Shown one piece after another: positions 35,248 through 45,015 of a DNA stretch of 64,000 bases; positions within the stretch are counted from its first letter, which is position 1; each line of letters opens with the position of its first letter. The DNA comes from Clostridium sp. (lineage in GTDB: Bacteria > Bacillota > Clostridia > Clostridiales > Clostridiaceae), in assembly GCA_022773025.1 (NCBI GenBank), contig JALEZF010000022.1, positions 60,327 to 124,326 of the forward strand. Reading direction: 5' to 3'. A program made the translations under genes and the position numbers. Under the pieces are notes generated by a model, which was given only the letters and a program-made list of their open reading frames with translations, was not told the DNA's origin and searched no databases.

Positions 35248-36165
35248 ATGACAGAATTAAAAAAAGAAAAATTTAAAGTTATAGGTTGCGAAAAATTAGA
35301 TTCTGACGCTATAGTAAGACCTACAATAACTTATTGGAAGGATGCTTGGAGAAGACTAAGAAAGAACCCTATAGCTATGATATCACTAGTTGTTCTTGTA
35401 ATTATGACAATAATGGTTACAGTAGGACCTTATATAAGAGGATTAGATTTTATAACAATAAATCCAGCTCACAAAAATATAGCACCAAATTCAACTTATT
35501 GGTTTGGAACTGATAACTTGGGTAGAGATATGTTTTCTAGAATATGGTATGGTGCTAGAGTATCTGTAATCATCGCTTTAGTATGTACATTCATTCAAGT
35601 TGTTGTAGGTTCAATATACGGAGGTATAATGGCATACTTCGGTGGATGGGTAGATGAAGTTATGATGAGAGTTATAGAAGTTATAACTTCTATGCCTTCA
35701 CTTCTTATAACAATCCTTGTCATGATGGTTTTAGGAAATGGAATGTTCTCACTTCTTGTTGCACTATGTATAACTTCATGGTGTGGTACAGCAAGACAGA
35801 TGAGAGGTCAGATAATGCAGCTTAGAGAATCAGAGTATGTTATGGCAGCAGAGGCATTAGGAGCTTCATCTAAGAGAATTATAATAAAGCACTTAATTCC
35901 AAACACATTAGGTATATTAATACTTAATGCAGCATCTAGTATACCTGGATACATATTTACTGAATCAGGACTAAGCTTCCTTGGAATAGGACTTCAAGCT
36001 CCAGACACAAGTTTAGGAGTTCTTATATCAACTGGACAGCAAGCTATGGAATTCTATCCATATCAAGTGTTCTATCCAGCTCTTATAATATGTATAATGG
36101 TTTTAGCATTCAACTTACTAGGTGATGGATTAAGAGATGCACTTGATCCAAGACTTCGTCAATAG
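35248..36165 (+). CDS. oppC: Peptide ABC transporter permease
   Basis: A 305-residue permease with an N-terminal cytoplasmic stretch, then WRRLRKNPIAMISLVVLVIM and the conserved WFGTDNLGRDMFSRIWYGAR. The EAA loop is AAEALGASSKRIIIKHLIP. This is the OppC/DppC partner of OppB; the genes are 11 bases apart. Confidence 0.94.
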   Translation: MTELKKEKFKVIGCEKLDSDAIVRPTITYWKDAWRRLRKNPIAMISLVVLVIMTIMVTVGPYIRGLDFITINPAHKNIAPNSTYWFGTDNLGRDMFSRIWYGARVSVIIALVCTFIQVVVGSIYGGIMAYFGGWVDEVMMRVIEVITSMPSLLITILVMMVLGNGMFSLLVALCITSWCGTARQMRGQIMQLRESEYVMAAEALGASSKRIIIKHLIPNTLGILILNAASSIPGYIFTESGLSFLGIGLQAPDTSLGVLISTGQQAMEFYPYQVFYPALIICIMVLAFNLLGDGLRDALDPRLRQ

Positions 36166-36176
36166 GAGGGTAAGCA

Positions 36177-37208
36177 ATGGAAAAATTACTTGAAGTTAAA
36201 AATCTAAGAGTTTCATATCACACCTATGCAGGGGAAGTTCAATCAGTAAGAGGAGTATCCTTTGATGTAGAAAAGGGAGAAGCTGTTGCAATAGTTGGAG
36301 AATCAGGCTGTGGCAAGTCTGTTACTTCAAAGGCAATAATGGGGCTTATCCAAACCCCTCCAGGAGAGATAAAAGAAGGCAGTGAAATATACTATAATGG
36401 AAAAGATGTGTTGAAGTTTTCTGATAAGGAGTGGTCGGAGTACAGAGGAGGAGAAGCATCCATAATATTTCAAGATGCATTAACATCTCTAAATCCAACG
36501 ATGACGGCAGGAAAGCAGATAGCAGAAAATCTTATAATTCATAGAGGAATGAGCAAGGCTGAAGCGTTAAAAGAAGCTGTTCAGATGCTTAAGCTTGTTG
36601 GAATACCTAATCCTGAAAAGAGAGTAAATCAGTACCCACATGAATTCTCAGGTGGTATGAGACAAAGAGTTATGATAGCTATAGCTCTTGCGTGTAATCC
36701 AAAGCTTCTTATAGCAGACGAACCAACAACTGCTCTTGACGTTACAATACAGGCTCAAATAATAGAGCTTATAAAGGATCTTCAAGAAAAGCTTGGTACT
36801 TCTGTTATTATAATAACTCACGATTTAGGAGTTGTTGCAGATATAGCTAAGAGAATAGTAGTTATGTACTCAGGAAAAATTATAGAAAAAGGTCTTTGTA
36901 ACGAAGTGTTCTATGAGCCAAAGCACCCATATACATGGGCACTACTTAAGGCTGTGCCAAGACTAGACCTTCAAAACAAACAAAAGCTTGTTTCTATCGA
37001 TGGTACACCACCAGACCTTATAGCACCACCAAAGGGATGTCCTTTCAGTACACGTTGTAAGTATTGTATGGAAATTTGTTTAGAGGAAGCACCAGAAGTA
37101 GCAGAATTCAGTGATACTCATAGTGCAGCATGCTGGTTACACCATCCCTTAGCTCCAGAACTAGATTTACCATTTTCTAAGGGAGGCGAAAAACAGTGTC
37201 AGAAGTAA
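36177..37208 (+). CDS. oppD: Peptide ABC transporter ATPase
   Basis: A 343-residue ATPase: Walker A GESGCGKS, signature FSGGMRQR, Walker B LLIADEPTTALD, and the C-terminal oligopeptide domain with cysteines CPFSTRCKYCMEIC, which in this family can bind an iron-sulfur cluster. It overlaps oppF by 13 bases. Confidence 0.95.
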   Translation: MEKLLEVKNLRVSYHTYAGEVQSVRGVSFDVEKGEAVAIVGESGCGKSVTSKAIMGLIQTPPGEIKEGSEIYYNGKDVLKFSDKEWSEYRGGEASIIFQDALTSLNPTMTAGKQIAENLIIHRGMSKAEALKEAVQMLKLVGIPNPEKRVNQYPHEFSGGMRQRVMIAIALACNPKLLIADEPTTALDVTIQAQIIELIKDLQEKLGTSVIIITHDLGVVADIAKRIVVMYSGKIIEKGLCNEVFYEPKHPYTWALLKAVPRLDLQNKQKLVSIDGTPPDLIAPPKGCPFSTRCKYCMEICLEEAPEVAEFSDTHSAACWLHHPLAPELDLPFSKGGEKQCQK

Positions 37209-38176
37209 AAGCGAATAATGAAAAAGAAATAGTACTTGAAGTTAAAAATTTAAAGAAGTATTTCAATGTAGGAAAAAATACTGTTCTTAAGGCTGTTGAC
37301 GACGTTTCCTTTGTAATAAGAGAAGGAGAAACTCTAGGAATGGTTGGAGAATCTGGATGTGGAAAGACTACATGCGGAAGAACTGCTATAGGATTATATA
37401 ACAAGACAGATGGACAAGTTCTTTATAGAGGACGAGATGTTCATACTTTAAAAGGAAAAGAAAGAAAAGCATTCACAAAGGATGTTCAGATAATATTCCA
37501 GGACCCTTATGCTTCATTAGACCCAAGAATGACAGTTGCTGATATAATAGCAGAAGGAATAGATATTCATGGGCTTGCGAAGAACAAGGAAGAAAGAAAC
37601 AAGAGAGTGTATGAACTTCTAGAGCTTGTTGGATTAAATAAAGAACATGCTAATAGATTCGTTCATGAATTCTCAGGTGGACAAAGACAAAGAATAGGTA
37701 TAGCTAGAGCTCTAGCTGTAAATCCTAGATTTATAATGTGTGATGAGCCTATCTCAGCTCTAGATGTATCTATACAAGCTCAGATAGTAAATTTACTTAT
37801 AAAGTTACAAAAGGAAATGGGACTTACGTATTTATTCATAGCCCACGACCTATCAATGGTTAAGCATATATCTGACAGAGTTGCAGTTATGTACTTAGGT
37901 ACTATGGTTGAACTTACAACCTCTGAAAAACTTTATGATGACCCTCTTCATCCATATACAAAAGCATTACTTTCGGCTATTCCAATCCCTGATCCAGAGG
38001 TTGAAAAGTCAAGAGAAAGAATAATGCTTCAGGGGGATGTACCAAGTCCAATCAATCCTTCACCTGGCTGCAGATTTAAGGGAAGATGTAAGTATGCTAA
38101 GGAGATATGTGGAACTGAAACTCCATCATTAAAAGAAGTATCTCCAAATCATTTTGTAGCTTGCCACTTATATTAG
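37196..38176 (+). CDS. oppF: Peptide ABC transporter ATPase
   Basis: A 326-residue ATPase: Walker A GESGCGKTT, signature FSGGQRQR, Walker B FIMCDEPISALD, and a C-terminal CRFKGRCKYAKEIC segment. Starts with a GTG inside the oppD end, after GGGAGGCG, so translation is coupled. Last gene of the importer operon, followed by a terminator. Confidence 0.95.
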   Translation: MSEVKANNEKEIVLEVKNLKKYFNVGKNTVLKAVDDVSFVIREGETLGMVGESGCGKTTCGRTAIGLYNKTDGQVLYRGRDVHTLKGKERKAFTKDVQIIFQDPYASLDPRMTVADIIAEGIDIHGLAKNKEERNKRVYELLELVGLNKEHANRFVHEFSGGQRQRIGIARALAVNPRFIMCDEPISALDVSIQAQIVNLLIKLQKEMGLTYLFIAHDLSMVKHISDRVAVMYLGTMVELTTSEKLYDDPLHPYTKALLSAIPIPDPEVEKSRERIMLQGDVPSPINPSPGCRFKGRCKYAKEICGTETPSLKEVSPNHFVACHLY

Positions 38177-38180
38177 TTAG

Positions 38181-38206
38181 AAGGGGAGCTTTGCTCCCCT
38201 TAATTT
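38181..38206 (+). terminator. Terminator of the opp operon
   Basis: AAGGGGAGC / GCTCCCCTT with loop TTT, followed by AATTT. Confidence 0.88.
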
Positions 38207-38231
38207 ATTGATGCGTAATGGAGGAAAAGAA

Positions 38232-38582
38232 ATGGATAAAGTGAAAAAAGTAGTAATTGATATAGTAAAATCCCTTGTAGTTGGTATGGGAGTAGGACTT
38301 ATAATAGCAACCATATTCGCCATAATTGGATTAATTGTTAATAAAGGCTCCATTAAAGAAGCACTGTCATTTGTAAGAACAGCCGTACTGCTAATAGGTT
38401 CCATAGGACTATTTTTCTCAGCGGGAATATTTCTTAAAAGAGATGGGCAAAGAGCTATGGACAATAAGGAAGGCTGGAAGAACCATTTTAAGATTCTCAA
38501 CATAGGTTACGTGCTTTTTATAATATGCATCGGTGTAATTATTATTGGAGGAAGTGCAGACTACTTAACTTATATAATTTAA
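38232..38582 (+). CDS. Small membrane protein
   Basis: A 116-residue protein with three hydrophobic segments at about residues 13-37, 47-67 and 90-110. Not recognised; it resembles small clostridial DUF-type membrane proteins. The start ATG 38232 is eight bases after GGAGG. It lies alone between the opp operon and the DUF2804 gene. Confidence 0.7.
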   Translation: MDKVKKVVIDIVKSLVVGMGVGLIIATIFAIIGLIVNKGSIKEALSFVRTAVLLIGSIGLFFSAGIFLKRDGQRAMDNKEGWKNHFKILNIGYVLFIICIGVIIIGGSADYLTYII

Positions 38583-38654
38583 CAAAAAGTACACCCCTCT
38601 TATATGGAAAATATAAACAAACTGTAATATAATTTCCTAAAGGGGGTTTTTTAT

Positions 38655-39686
38655 ATGCAAAAAGAAATAAGTGGTCGGGGAAGACTGCTAGATGAAAATG
38701 GAGAATTAACTCAAAGGGGCTATGCTAAAAACCTTTTACTTAATTATGATAGAAATCACATAAAAGCTAAGAGGTATAGAATAAAAGAATGGGATTACTA
38801 CTTAGTTTATAATGATGATTTTGGGGTGGCACTTACCATAGCAGATAATTCTTATATGGCACTTTTAAGTGTGTCGCTATTGGATTTTAAAAATATATTT
38901 TATAAAACTACTAGCATAATAAAACCATTTACCTTTGGAAGACTTAAACTTCCAACTACATCTAAAGTGGGAGATGTTTCATACAAAGATAAAAAGATAG
39001 AAATAGAATTTTTACATGATGGCATAAGCAGAAGATTAGATTGCAAGATGAAGAATTTTGATGGAGATAAAAACTTTCAATGTAGTTTAGTTTTAACGGA
39101 GACTGGAGAGGAGTCTATGGTTATAGCTACACCATTTAGGGAAGATAAAAAAGCCTTCTACTACAATCAAAAAATAAACTGCATGAAGGCAGAGGGGAAA
39201 GCCATTTATAATGGTAAAACATATGTATTTTCTAAGGACAACTCCTTTGGAACCTTAGATTGGGGAAGAGGTGTTTGGACTTATAAAAATACATGGTATT
39301 GGGGTTCTGCATCAGGAATTGTTGATGGAAAGAGCTTTGGCTTTAATATAGGATATGGATTTGGAGATACCAGCTCAGCTAGTGAGAATATGATATTCTA
39401 TGATGGAAAAGCTCATAAGATTAATGAAGTGACTTTCAATATTCCTAAAAATGGAGATGAGTATAACTATATGAGTCCATGGACATTTACATCAAATGAC
39501 GGAAGATTTGAAATGGATTTTATTCCTATATTAGATAGAAAAGACAATTCCTCAGTAGGTATAATATCAAGTAAACAACATCAAGTCTTCGGTAAATTCA
39601 CTGGAAAAACTGTTTTAGATGATGGTACAGTAATAGAAATAAGAGATTTTTTAGGTTTTGCAGAGAGAGTAGAAAACAAGTGGTAA
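38655..39686 (+). CDS. DUF2804 family protein
   Basis: A 343-residue soluble protein of the DUF2804 family. The DNSFGTLDWGRGVWTYKNTW motif and the following WGSASG are distinctive. The fold is probably a lipocalin-like double beta-barrel, as the family often resembles hydroxyneurosporene-synthase-type domains. No enzyme activity has been established as far as I know. AAAGGGGG precedes the ATG. Confidence 0.82.
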   Translation: MQKEISGRGRLLDENGELTQRGYAKNLLLNYDRNHIKAKRYRIKEWDYYLVYNDDFGVALTIADNSYMALLSVSLLDFKNIFYKTTSIIKPFTFGRLKLPTTSKVGDVSYKDKKIEIEFLHDGISRRLDCKMKNFDGDKNFQCSLVLTETGEESMVIATPFREDKKAFYYNQKINCMKAEGKAIYNGKTYVFSKDNSFGTLDWGRGVWTYKNTWYWGSASGIVDGKSFGFNIGYGFGDTSSASENMIFYDGKAHKINEVTFNIPKNGDEYNYMSPWTFTSNDGRFEMDFIPILDRKDNSSVGIISSKQHQVFGKFTGKTVLDDGTVIEIRDFLGFAERVENKW

Positions 39687-39691
39687 AAGAT

Positions 39692-39723
39692 AAAAGACTA
39701 TGCTATTTTTAGTGTGGTCTTTT
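39692..39723 (+). terminator. Terminator after the DUF2804 gene
   Basis: AAAAGAC and GTCTTTT bracket an inner GCTA/TAG stem; the T tail is TTTTGTG. Confidence 0.55.
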
Positions 39724-39799
39724 GTGTTTCAATGGGAACAATGATGATTAAAAAGAAAAAAATATGATATAGTATAAGATAGATAAGGAGTGATAGAAT

Positions 39800-40996
39800 T
39801 TGAAACTTTATTATGAAGATCAGTATATAAAAGAATTTAAGGCGGAAATTATAGATATAAAAGAAAATGATGGAAGGTTTCATGTGGTTTTAGATCAAAC
39901 TGCATTCTTCCCAGGGGGAGGAGGACAGTTTTGTGATATAGGAACCATAGAAAATATAGACGTCATAGATGTTTATGAGGACAATGGAATCATATATCAT
40001 GTTGTTGAAAAGAAACCTATAAAAATACATAAGGTACTATGTAAATTAAATTGGAACAGAAGAGTTGATGGAATGCAGCAGCATTTAGGACAGCATGTCT
40101 TGTCAGGATGCTTTTTTAAATTGTTCAATGCAAATACTGTAGGTTTTCATATGGGAGATGAAATAAGTACCGTAGATATAAATGGACACTTAGAAGAATC
40201 TCAGATAAGGGAAGCTGAAAGATTTGCAAATGAAATCATAGGCGAAAATATTAAGGTGGATTTCTTGCTTCCGGATAAAAAGGAGTTAAAGAAGCTTAAC
40301 CTTAGAAGAGCTCTTCCAAAAACAAATGAACCTATAAGAGTTGTAAAGATAGGAGATTTAGACATAAATGCCTGCTGTGGAGTTCACCCAAGTTCAACTA
40401 TAGAACTTAGAGCAATAAAGATAAATAGATGGGAAAAGCATAAGAGTGCTACAAGAATAGAGTATGTTTCTGGAAATAGAGCGGTGGAAAGCTTCTTTAA
40501 AAAGGATGAATTCTCAAAGGAAGTCTGCAGATATCTAAACTGTGGAGAGGAAAGTGCATTAAATGCTATAAAGAATCTTTCTTCAAATATGAAAGAAACT
40601 ATAGATGAAAATAAAAAGTTAAGGTTAGAGCTTGGTGATTATAAGATAAAAGAGATGCTGAATAATAGTGAAGAAATAGAAGACATAAAAGTTATAAAGA
40701 ATATTTACCAAGGTGAAGATGTTAAGAATTTAGGCAAATTAGCATCTAGAATAGTTGAAAGTAGTAAGGCTGTTGTCTTGTTTGGAGTAGAAGGAGAGGG
40801 TAGAGCAAACCTTATATTTACATGCTCAAAGGACATAAAGAAACTAAATATGAATGAAATATTGAAGGATGCCATAACTCTTATAGATGGAAGGGGTGGC
40901 GGAAATCAAACCTTAGCACAAGGAGCAGGGAAAAATGTTTCAAATTTAAATTCAACCATGGATTATGCCGTGATGAAAATTAGGCAGATATTGTAG
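39800..40996 (+). CDS. Alanyl-tRNA editing protein with DHHA1 domain (AlaX-L type)
   Basis: A 398-residue protein that removes serine or glycine from mischarged tRNA-Ala in trans. FFPGGGGQ near residue 36, the zinc ligands H95 and H99 (HLGQH) and C192-x3-H196 (CCGVH) form the editing site. The C-terminal half is a DHHA1 domain with the glycine-rich LIDGRGGGNQTLAQGAG. It starts with TTG after AAGGAG. No alaS catalytic domain is present, so it is a free-standing editor. Confidence 0.9.
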   Translation: MKLYYEDQYIKEFKAEIIDIKENDGRFHVVLDQTAFFPGGGGQFCDIGTIENIDVIDVYEDNGIIYHVVEKKPIKIHKVLCKLNWNRRVDGMQQHLGQHVLSGCFFKLFNANTVGFHMGDEISTVDINGHLEESQIREAERFANEIIGENIKVDFLLPDKKELKKLNLRRALPKTNEPIRVVKIGDLDINACCGVHPSSTIELRAIKINRWEKHKSATRIEYVSGNRAVESFFKKDEFSKEVCRYLNCGEESALNAIKNLSSNMKETIDENKKLRLELGDYKIKEMLNNSEEIEDIKVIKNIYQGEDVKNLGKLASRIVESSKAVVLFGVEGEGRANLIFTCSKDIKKLNMNEILKDAITLIDGRGGGNQTLAQGAGKNVSNLNSTMDYAVMKIRQIL

Positions 40997-41111
40997 TATT
41001 TCCGGGGAAATTGAGAGTAACTTTAGTTAAAAGTAATTTAAGTGAAAAGTAAATAGTTATGTGGTGAGAGCACTTAAGAGAGTGTGCCAGATAGAAATGA
41101 GTTTGATTAAT

Positions 41112-41150
41112 AAAGGTCTTGAAACCAGTTGATGGTTTCGAGGCCTTTTT
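41112..41150 (+). terminator. Terminator after the alanyl-tRNA editing gene
   Basis: AAAGGTCTTGAAACCA pairs with TGGTTTCGAGGCCTTT through G-U pairs around GTTGA, with TTTTTATTTT. The rest of the 320-base spacer has no gene apart from the truncated start of the transporter. Confidence 0.8.
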
Positions 41151-41220
41151 ATTTTGTGGAAATGAGTATTTTTTAGGAATGGTGGAAAACACTAAGTAAT
41201 GAAAAATTTCTGAGTAAAAG

Positions 41221-42267
41221 GGTGATAATCTTTCTGGTGTAGTTACACAAATAATCAATTATGCCAATGAAGGAATAAACTTTTTATTTGGCCCAGCTAT
41301 ACCAAAGGATGGTGGAATGATATTTGCCTTTCAAGTCCTTACTATCATAATATTTATTTCATCTTTAGTTGCGGTGCTATATTATCTTGGAGTAATGCAG
41401 ATAGTAGTTAGAATAATAGGGGGAGGGCTTGCCAAACTTTTAGGAACTTCACAGGTTGAGACTTTATCTGCCGCAGCAAATATATTCCTAGGTCAGACAG
41501 AGGCACCGCTTCTCATACGTCCTTATATCTCAAGATTGAGCACATCAGAGCTCTTCACCGTCATGGTTGGAGGACTTGCTTCAGTATCGGGCTCTGTTCT
41601 TGTAGGATATAATCTTATGGGGGTACCTTTAGAATATCTCATAGCTGCTAGCTTTATGGCGGCTCCGGCAGGACTCATAATGTCAAAAATAATTATGCCA
41701 GAAAAGGAAAAGCTTAATCCTGATGAATCAATAACCTTTAATAAGGATGAATCAGTGAATGTAGTTGATGCTGCAGCAAGAGGAGCTTCAGATGGACTTC
41801 AGCTTGCTTTAAATATAGGAGCTATGCTTCTTGCTTTTATATCTATAATAGCTTTAATCAATGGAATCATAGGATGGATCGGAAACCTTTTTGGCAATCC
41901 CAATTGGAGCATGGAAAGCATACTGGGATATGTATTTTATCCATTAGCTGTAGTCATAGGAACTCCTTTTAAAGATGCACTTACGGCAGGATCTCTCATA
42001 GGACAAAAGCTTATACTAAATGAGTTTGTTGCTTTTAGTAGATTTGGACCTATAATGGAGTTTTTAACTCAAAAGTCAGTTGCAATAATAACTTTTGCAT
42101 TATGCGGATTTGCAAATATCTCATCTATGGCAATTTTAATAGGAGGCTTGGGCGGCATGGAGTCTAAGAGGAAAGATGAAGTGGCAAAACTAGGATTCAA
42201 AGCTATAATAGCAGGAACTTTAGCAAATCTTTTAAGCGCAACATTAGCAGGAATGTTTATTTATTAA
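41221..42267 (+). pseudogene. CNT-family nucleoside transporter lacking its N-terminus
   Basis: The frame is open from just after TAA 41215-41217 and reads GVVTQIINYANEGINFLFG into the first Met at 41317, then continues as a concentrative nucleoside transporter: VETLSAAANIFLGQTEAPLL and the ending NISSMAILIGGLGGMESKRK are diagnostic. In intact relatives about 65-70 residues (two or three membrane helices) come before this point; here no start codon lies in the family part before 41317. The 5' end appears deleted after the alanyl-tRNA editing gene's terminator. If translated from 41317 it gives 316 residues, probably inactive. Confidence 0.75.
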
Positions 42268-42275
42268 GGCATATA

Positions 42276-42322
42276 AATAGAGCGCACTATATCTATGATG
42301 GATATAGTGTGCTCTATTCTAA
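42276..42322. terminator. Bidirectional terminator
   Basis: AATAGAGCGCACTATATC (42276-42293) pairs with 42301-42318 with one G-U; between the nucleoside transporter and the convergent methyltransferase. Confidence 0.88.
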
Positions 42323-42339
42323 TATGATGGTGTAGGATG

Positions 42340-43071
42340 CTAACTATTTTTTTCGCATACTAGGATAAAAGCCATAGAATCTAGTGGCTGAAATTCATCT
42401 CCTTTAAAATTACCGTATGTAGCCAGTACATTAAAGCCGGCTGACTTTAACGTAGATATTAAATCGTCAGGTCTTAAAGGTAGAAGGTCTATGTTGTTCA
42501 CGAAATCACCATTATCAGGAGTTTTTAAGATCGTATTAAAAGTAATCTTATCTCCATTATGGATATAATTTCGAATAAACTCTATTTTAGCATCTTCATT
42601 TTTTATAGTTGGCAGGTAAGAAATATGTTTTTCTAATATTCTATGATAATTAATTATTTGGATTACTAATCTTCCATTTGTAGATAAAAGTTCATTTATC
42701 GATGAAAGTAAAGAGGTGATTTCATCTCTTGAATTTAGATGAACTAGTGAATTTCCGATACAAAATACACTGCTAAGTTCTCCACTATGAAAGTAGTTTT
42801 TTAAGCCTAGCATATTTCCAGTTATAAAATTTGAAGGAAGATTTTCTAAAGAAGCTTTTTCCTTGGCTTTTTTTATCATGTCTTCATCTAAATCTAAACC
42901 AGTAATATTTATTCCATCAGCAGCTAAACCTAAAGTATACTCACCACTACCACATGCAAGATCTACGATTTTTCCATCTAACTTAAGATTACTTTTTAAA
43001 AATTGTAAAGTTACAGGGCTTAGAGGAAATACGTATTTATAGTACTTAGATAATTCGTCGTAAAATCCCAT
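42340..43071 (-). CDS. Class I SAM-dependent methyltransferase
   Basis: A 243-residue methyltransferase. Motif I is VDLACGSGEYTLGLA and motif II ITGLDLDEDMIKKA, with FCIGNSLVHL as motif IV. Target not identifiable; the nearest types are UbiE/small-molecule methylases. ATG 43071 lies 11 bases after AAAGG; a GTG three codons upstream is the alternative start but is too close to that site. Confidence 0.85.
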   Translation of the reverse strand: MGFYDELSKYYKYVFPLSPVTLQFLKSNLKLDGKIVDLACGSGEYTLGLAADGINITGLDLDEDMIKKAKEKASLENLPSNFITGNMLGLKNYFHSGELSSVFCIGNSLVHLNSRDEITSLLSSINELLSTNGRLVIQIINYHRILEKHISYLPTIKNEDAKIEFIRNYIHNGDKITFNTILKTPDNGDFVNNIDLLPLRPDDLISTLKSAGFNVLATYGNFKGDEFQPLDSMAFILVCEKNS

Positions 43072-43182
43072 TGCAATCACAACCTTTCTATGATACTTAT
43101 AATATAAGTATATGCTGATTTATAATTATTTAAAGTATAATATTTATTTTAGGCATCAAACTCATAAAGGATGGTGGGAAAT

Positions 43183-43986
43183 ATGGAAAAATTAATCGTA
43201 CTAGGTACAGGAAATGCTATGGCTACAAAATGTTACAACACATGTTTTGCTATAGAAGATGGTGAAGAATATTTTTTAGTTGATGCAGGTGGTGGAAATG
43301 GTATACTTGCTATATTGGACAAGGCTAATATTAAATTTTCACATATACATAATATGTTTGTAACCCATGAACACACTGATCATGTCCTTGGAGTTACATG
43401 GATAATACGAAAAATTGGAACTATGATTTTAAATGGTAAATATGAAGGCAATTTTAATATATATTGTCACGAGGATTTGGAGAATACTATAGTTACAATA
43501 GCAAAGTTAACCCTTCAAAAGAAGATAACAAATTTATTTGGACAAAAGATAATTATTCATCCAGTGAAGAATGGAGATGAGAGAAGGATTCTTGATTATA
43601 ATATAACCTTCTTTGATATTCATTCCACAAAAGCAAAGCAGTTTGGATTTACAATGAAGCTAAAAAATCAAAAGAAACTTACTTGTATGGGAGACGAACC
43701 TTATAATCCTTTATGTGAGAGTTTTATTAGAAATAGTAACTGGCTTTTAAGTGAAGCCTTTTGTCTTTATGGTGACAGGGAAAAATTTAAACCTTACGAG
43801 AAGCATCATAGTACAGTAAAGGAAGCAGCAGAACTGGCAGAAGAACTAAATGTAGAAAACTTAGTGCTATGGCATACTGAGGATAGCAAAATAAAATATA
43901 GAAAAGAGCTGTATACTACTGAGGGAAGAGAATATTACAGCGGTAATTTATTTGTACCTGATGACTTAGATATCATTGAACTCTAA
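43183..43986 (+). CDS. MBL-fold metallo-hydrolase (RNase Z-like)
   Basis: A 267-residue beta-lactamase-fold protein with THEHTDHVLG, the zinc motif HxHxDH. It starts with LGTGNAMATKCYNTCFAI, like RNase Z and its relatives, and has a later HSTKAKQFGF and LWHTED. A separate true RNase Z gene occurs at 60881, so this one is a paralogue with unknown substrate. ATG 43183 follows AAGGATGGTGGG. Confidence 0.82.
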   Translation: MEKLIVLGTGNAMATKCYNTCFAIEDGEEYFLVDAGGGNGILAILDKANIKFSHIHNMFVTHEHTDHVLGVTWIIRKIGTMILNGKYEGNFNIYCHEDLENTIVTIAKLTLQKKITNLFGQKIIIHPVKNGDERRILDYNITFFDIHSTKAKQFGFTMKLKNQKKLTCMGDEPYNPLCESFIRNSNWLLSEAFCLYGDREKFKPYEKHHSTVKEAAELAEELNVENLVLWHTEDSKIKYRKELYTTEGREYYSGNLFVPDDLDIIEL

Positions 43987-44027
43987 GATGATACCACTAG
44001 TTGAAATAAGTACAGATACTGTGGACC

Positions 44028-44056
44028 TTACTAAAGTTACCAAATTATCATACAAT
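44028..44056 (+). promoter_or_regulatory. Promoter of the ddl-MocR operon
   Basis: TTACTA (44028-44033), 17-base spacer, TACAAT (44051-44056). TACAGATACTGTGGACC just upstream (44011-44027) could be part of a MocR site. Confidence 0.4.
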
Positions 44057-44097
44057 GTATATAATGAATGTAGAGCGCAAATATGGAGGTAGAAAAG

Positions 44098-45015
44098 ATG
44101 AAAATTGGTGTTTTAATGGGTGGAATTTCTAGCGAAAGAGAAGTTTCTTTAAAGAGTGGAGAAGAAGTTTTTAACAATTTAGATAGAGAAAAATACGAAG
44201 TAGAAAAGATAGTTATAGATAAAAAGATGGATGTATTTGAAAAATGCAAGGATATAGATTTTGCATTTCTAGCATTACATGGTGAGTTTGGTGAAGATGG
44301 TTCAGTTCAAAACTTACTAGAGACTATGGGGGTACCTTATACTGGAGCAGGAATGTTATGCAGTGCAATATGTATGAGCAAAGATGCCTCAAAGAGAATG
44401 CTAAAGAGCGAAGGAATATTAACTCCAAACTGGTATACTGCAAGACGTGGACAGGAAATAGAGTATGATGTTATAGAGAAAATTGGATATCCTATGTTTG
44501 CAAAGCCTAATTGTGGAGGCTCAAGTGTTGCTACTTTTAAGGTTACAAATAGAGAGGAACTTGTTCATGCTATAGAAGAAGGTTTCAAGTGGGATGAAGA
44601 AGTTATAATAGAAGAATTCGTAAAGGGAGAAGAGATAACTTCCTTTATAATGAATGGAGAGGTTTATCCAACAATAAGAATAACTGCAAATAAGGGAGAC
44701 TTCTTTGACTTTGCATCTAAATACGATGATGGCGGAGCTAGCGAAGATATAGTATATTATCCAGAAGATGTTCAAGAGATGATAGATGATATAACTAAGA
44801 AATGTTACAGGTTATTCAATTGCCAAGTATATGTAAGAATTGATATGATATTAAGAGAAGGAAAGGCATATGTTCTTGAGCTTAACACACTTCCAGGAAT
44901 GACAAAGAATAGTCTTATTCCAAAGAGTGCAAATGCAAAGGGACTAAGCTACAGTGAACTTCTAGATAAAATAGTAGAATATTCTGTAAGGGTGAGAGGA
45001 TGTTCAAGGATTTAA
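44098..45015 (+). CDS. ddl: D-alanine--D-alanine ligase
   Basis: A 305-residue ATP-grasp ligase that joins two D-alanines for peptidoglycan. MGGISSEREVSLKSG is the N-terminal signature, ALHGEFGEDGSVQ follows, and LELNTLPGMTKNSLIP is the C-terminal metal-binding motif. Start is ATG 44098, with GGAGG at 44085-44089; the upstream ATG would include that site. The end overlaps the MocR-type gene by 16 bases. Confidence 0.96.
   Translation: MKIGVLMGGISSEREVSLKSGEEVFNNLDREKYEVEKIVIDKKMDVFEKCKDIDFAFLALHGEFGEDGSVQNLLETMGVPYTGAGMLCSAICMSKDASKRMLKSEGILTPNWYTARRGQEIEYDVIEKIGYPMFAKPNCGGSSVATFKVTNREELVHAIEEGFKWDEEVIIEEFVKGEEITSFIMNGEVYPTIRITANKGDFFDFASKYDDGGASEDIVYYPEDVQEMIDDITKKCYRLFNCQVYVRIDMILREGKAYVLELNTLPGMTKNSLIPKSANAKGLSYSELLDKIVEYSVRVRGCSRI

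Noticed and set aside
43988-44092. 34-codon open frame overlapping the ddl ribosome site
   Set aside because: No ribosome site and no recognisable similarity; it overlaps the ddl promoter and leader.
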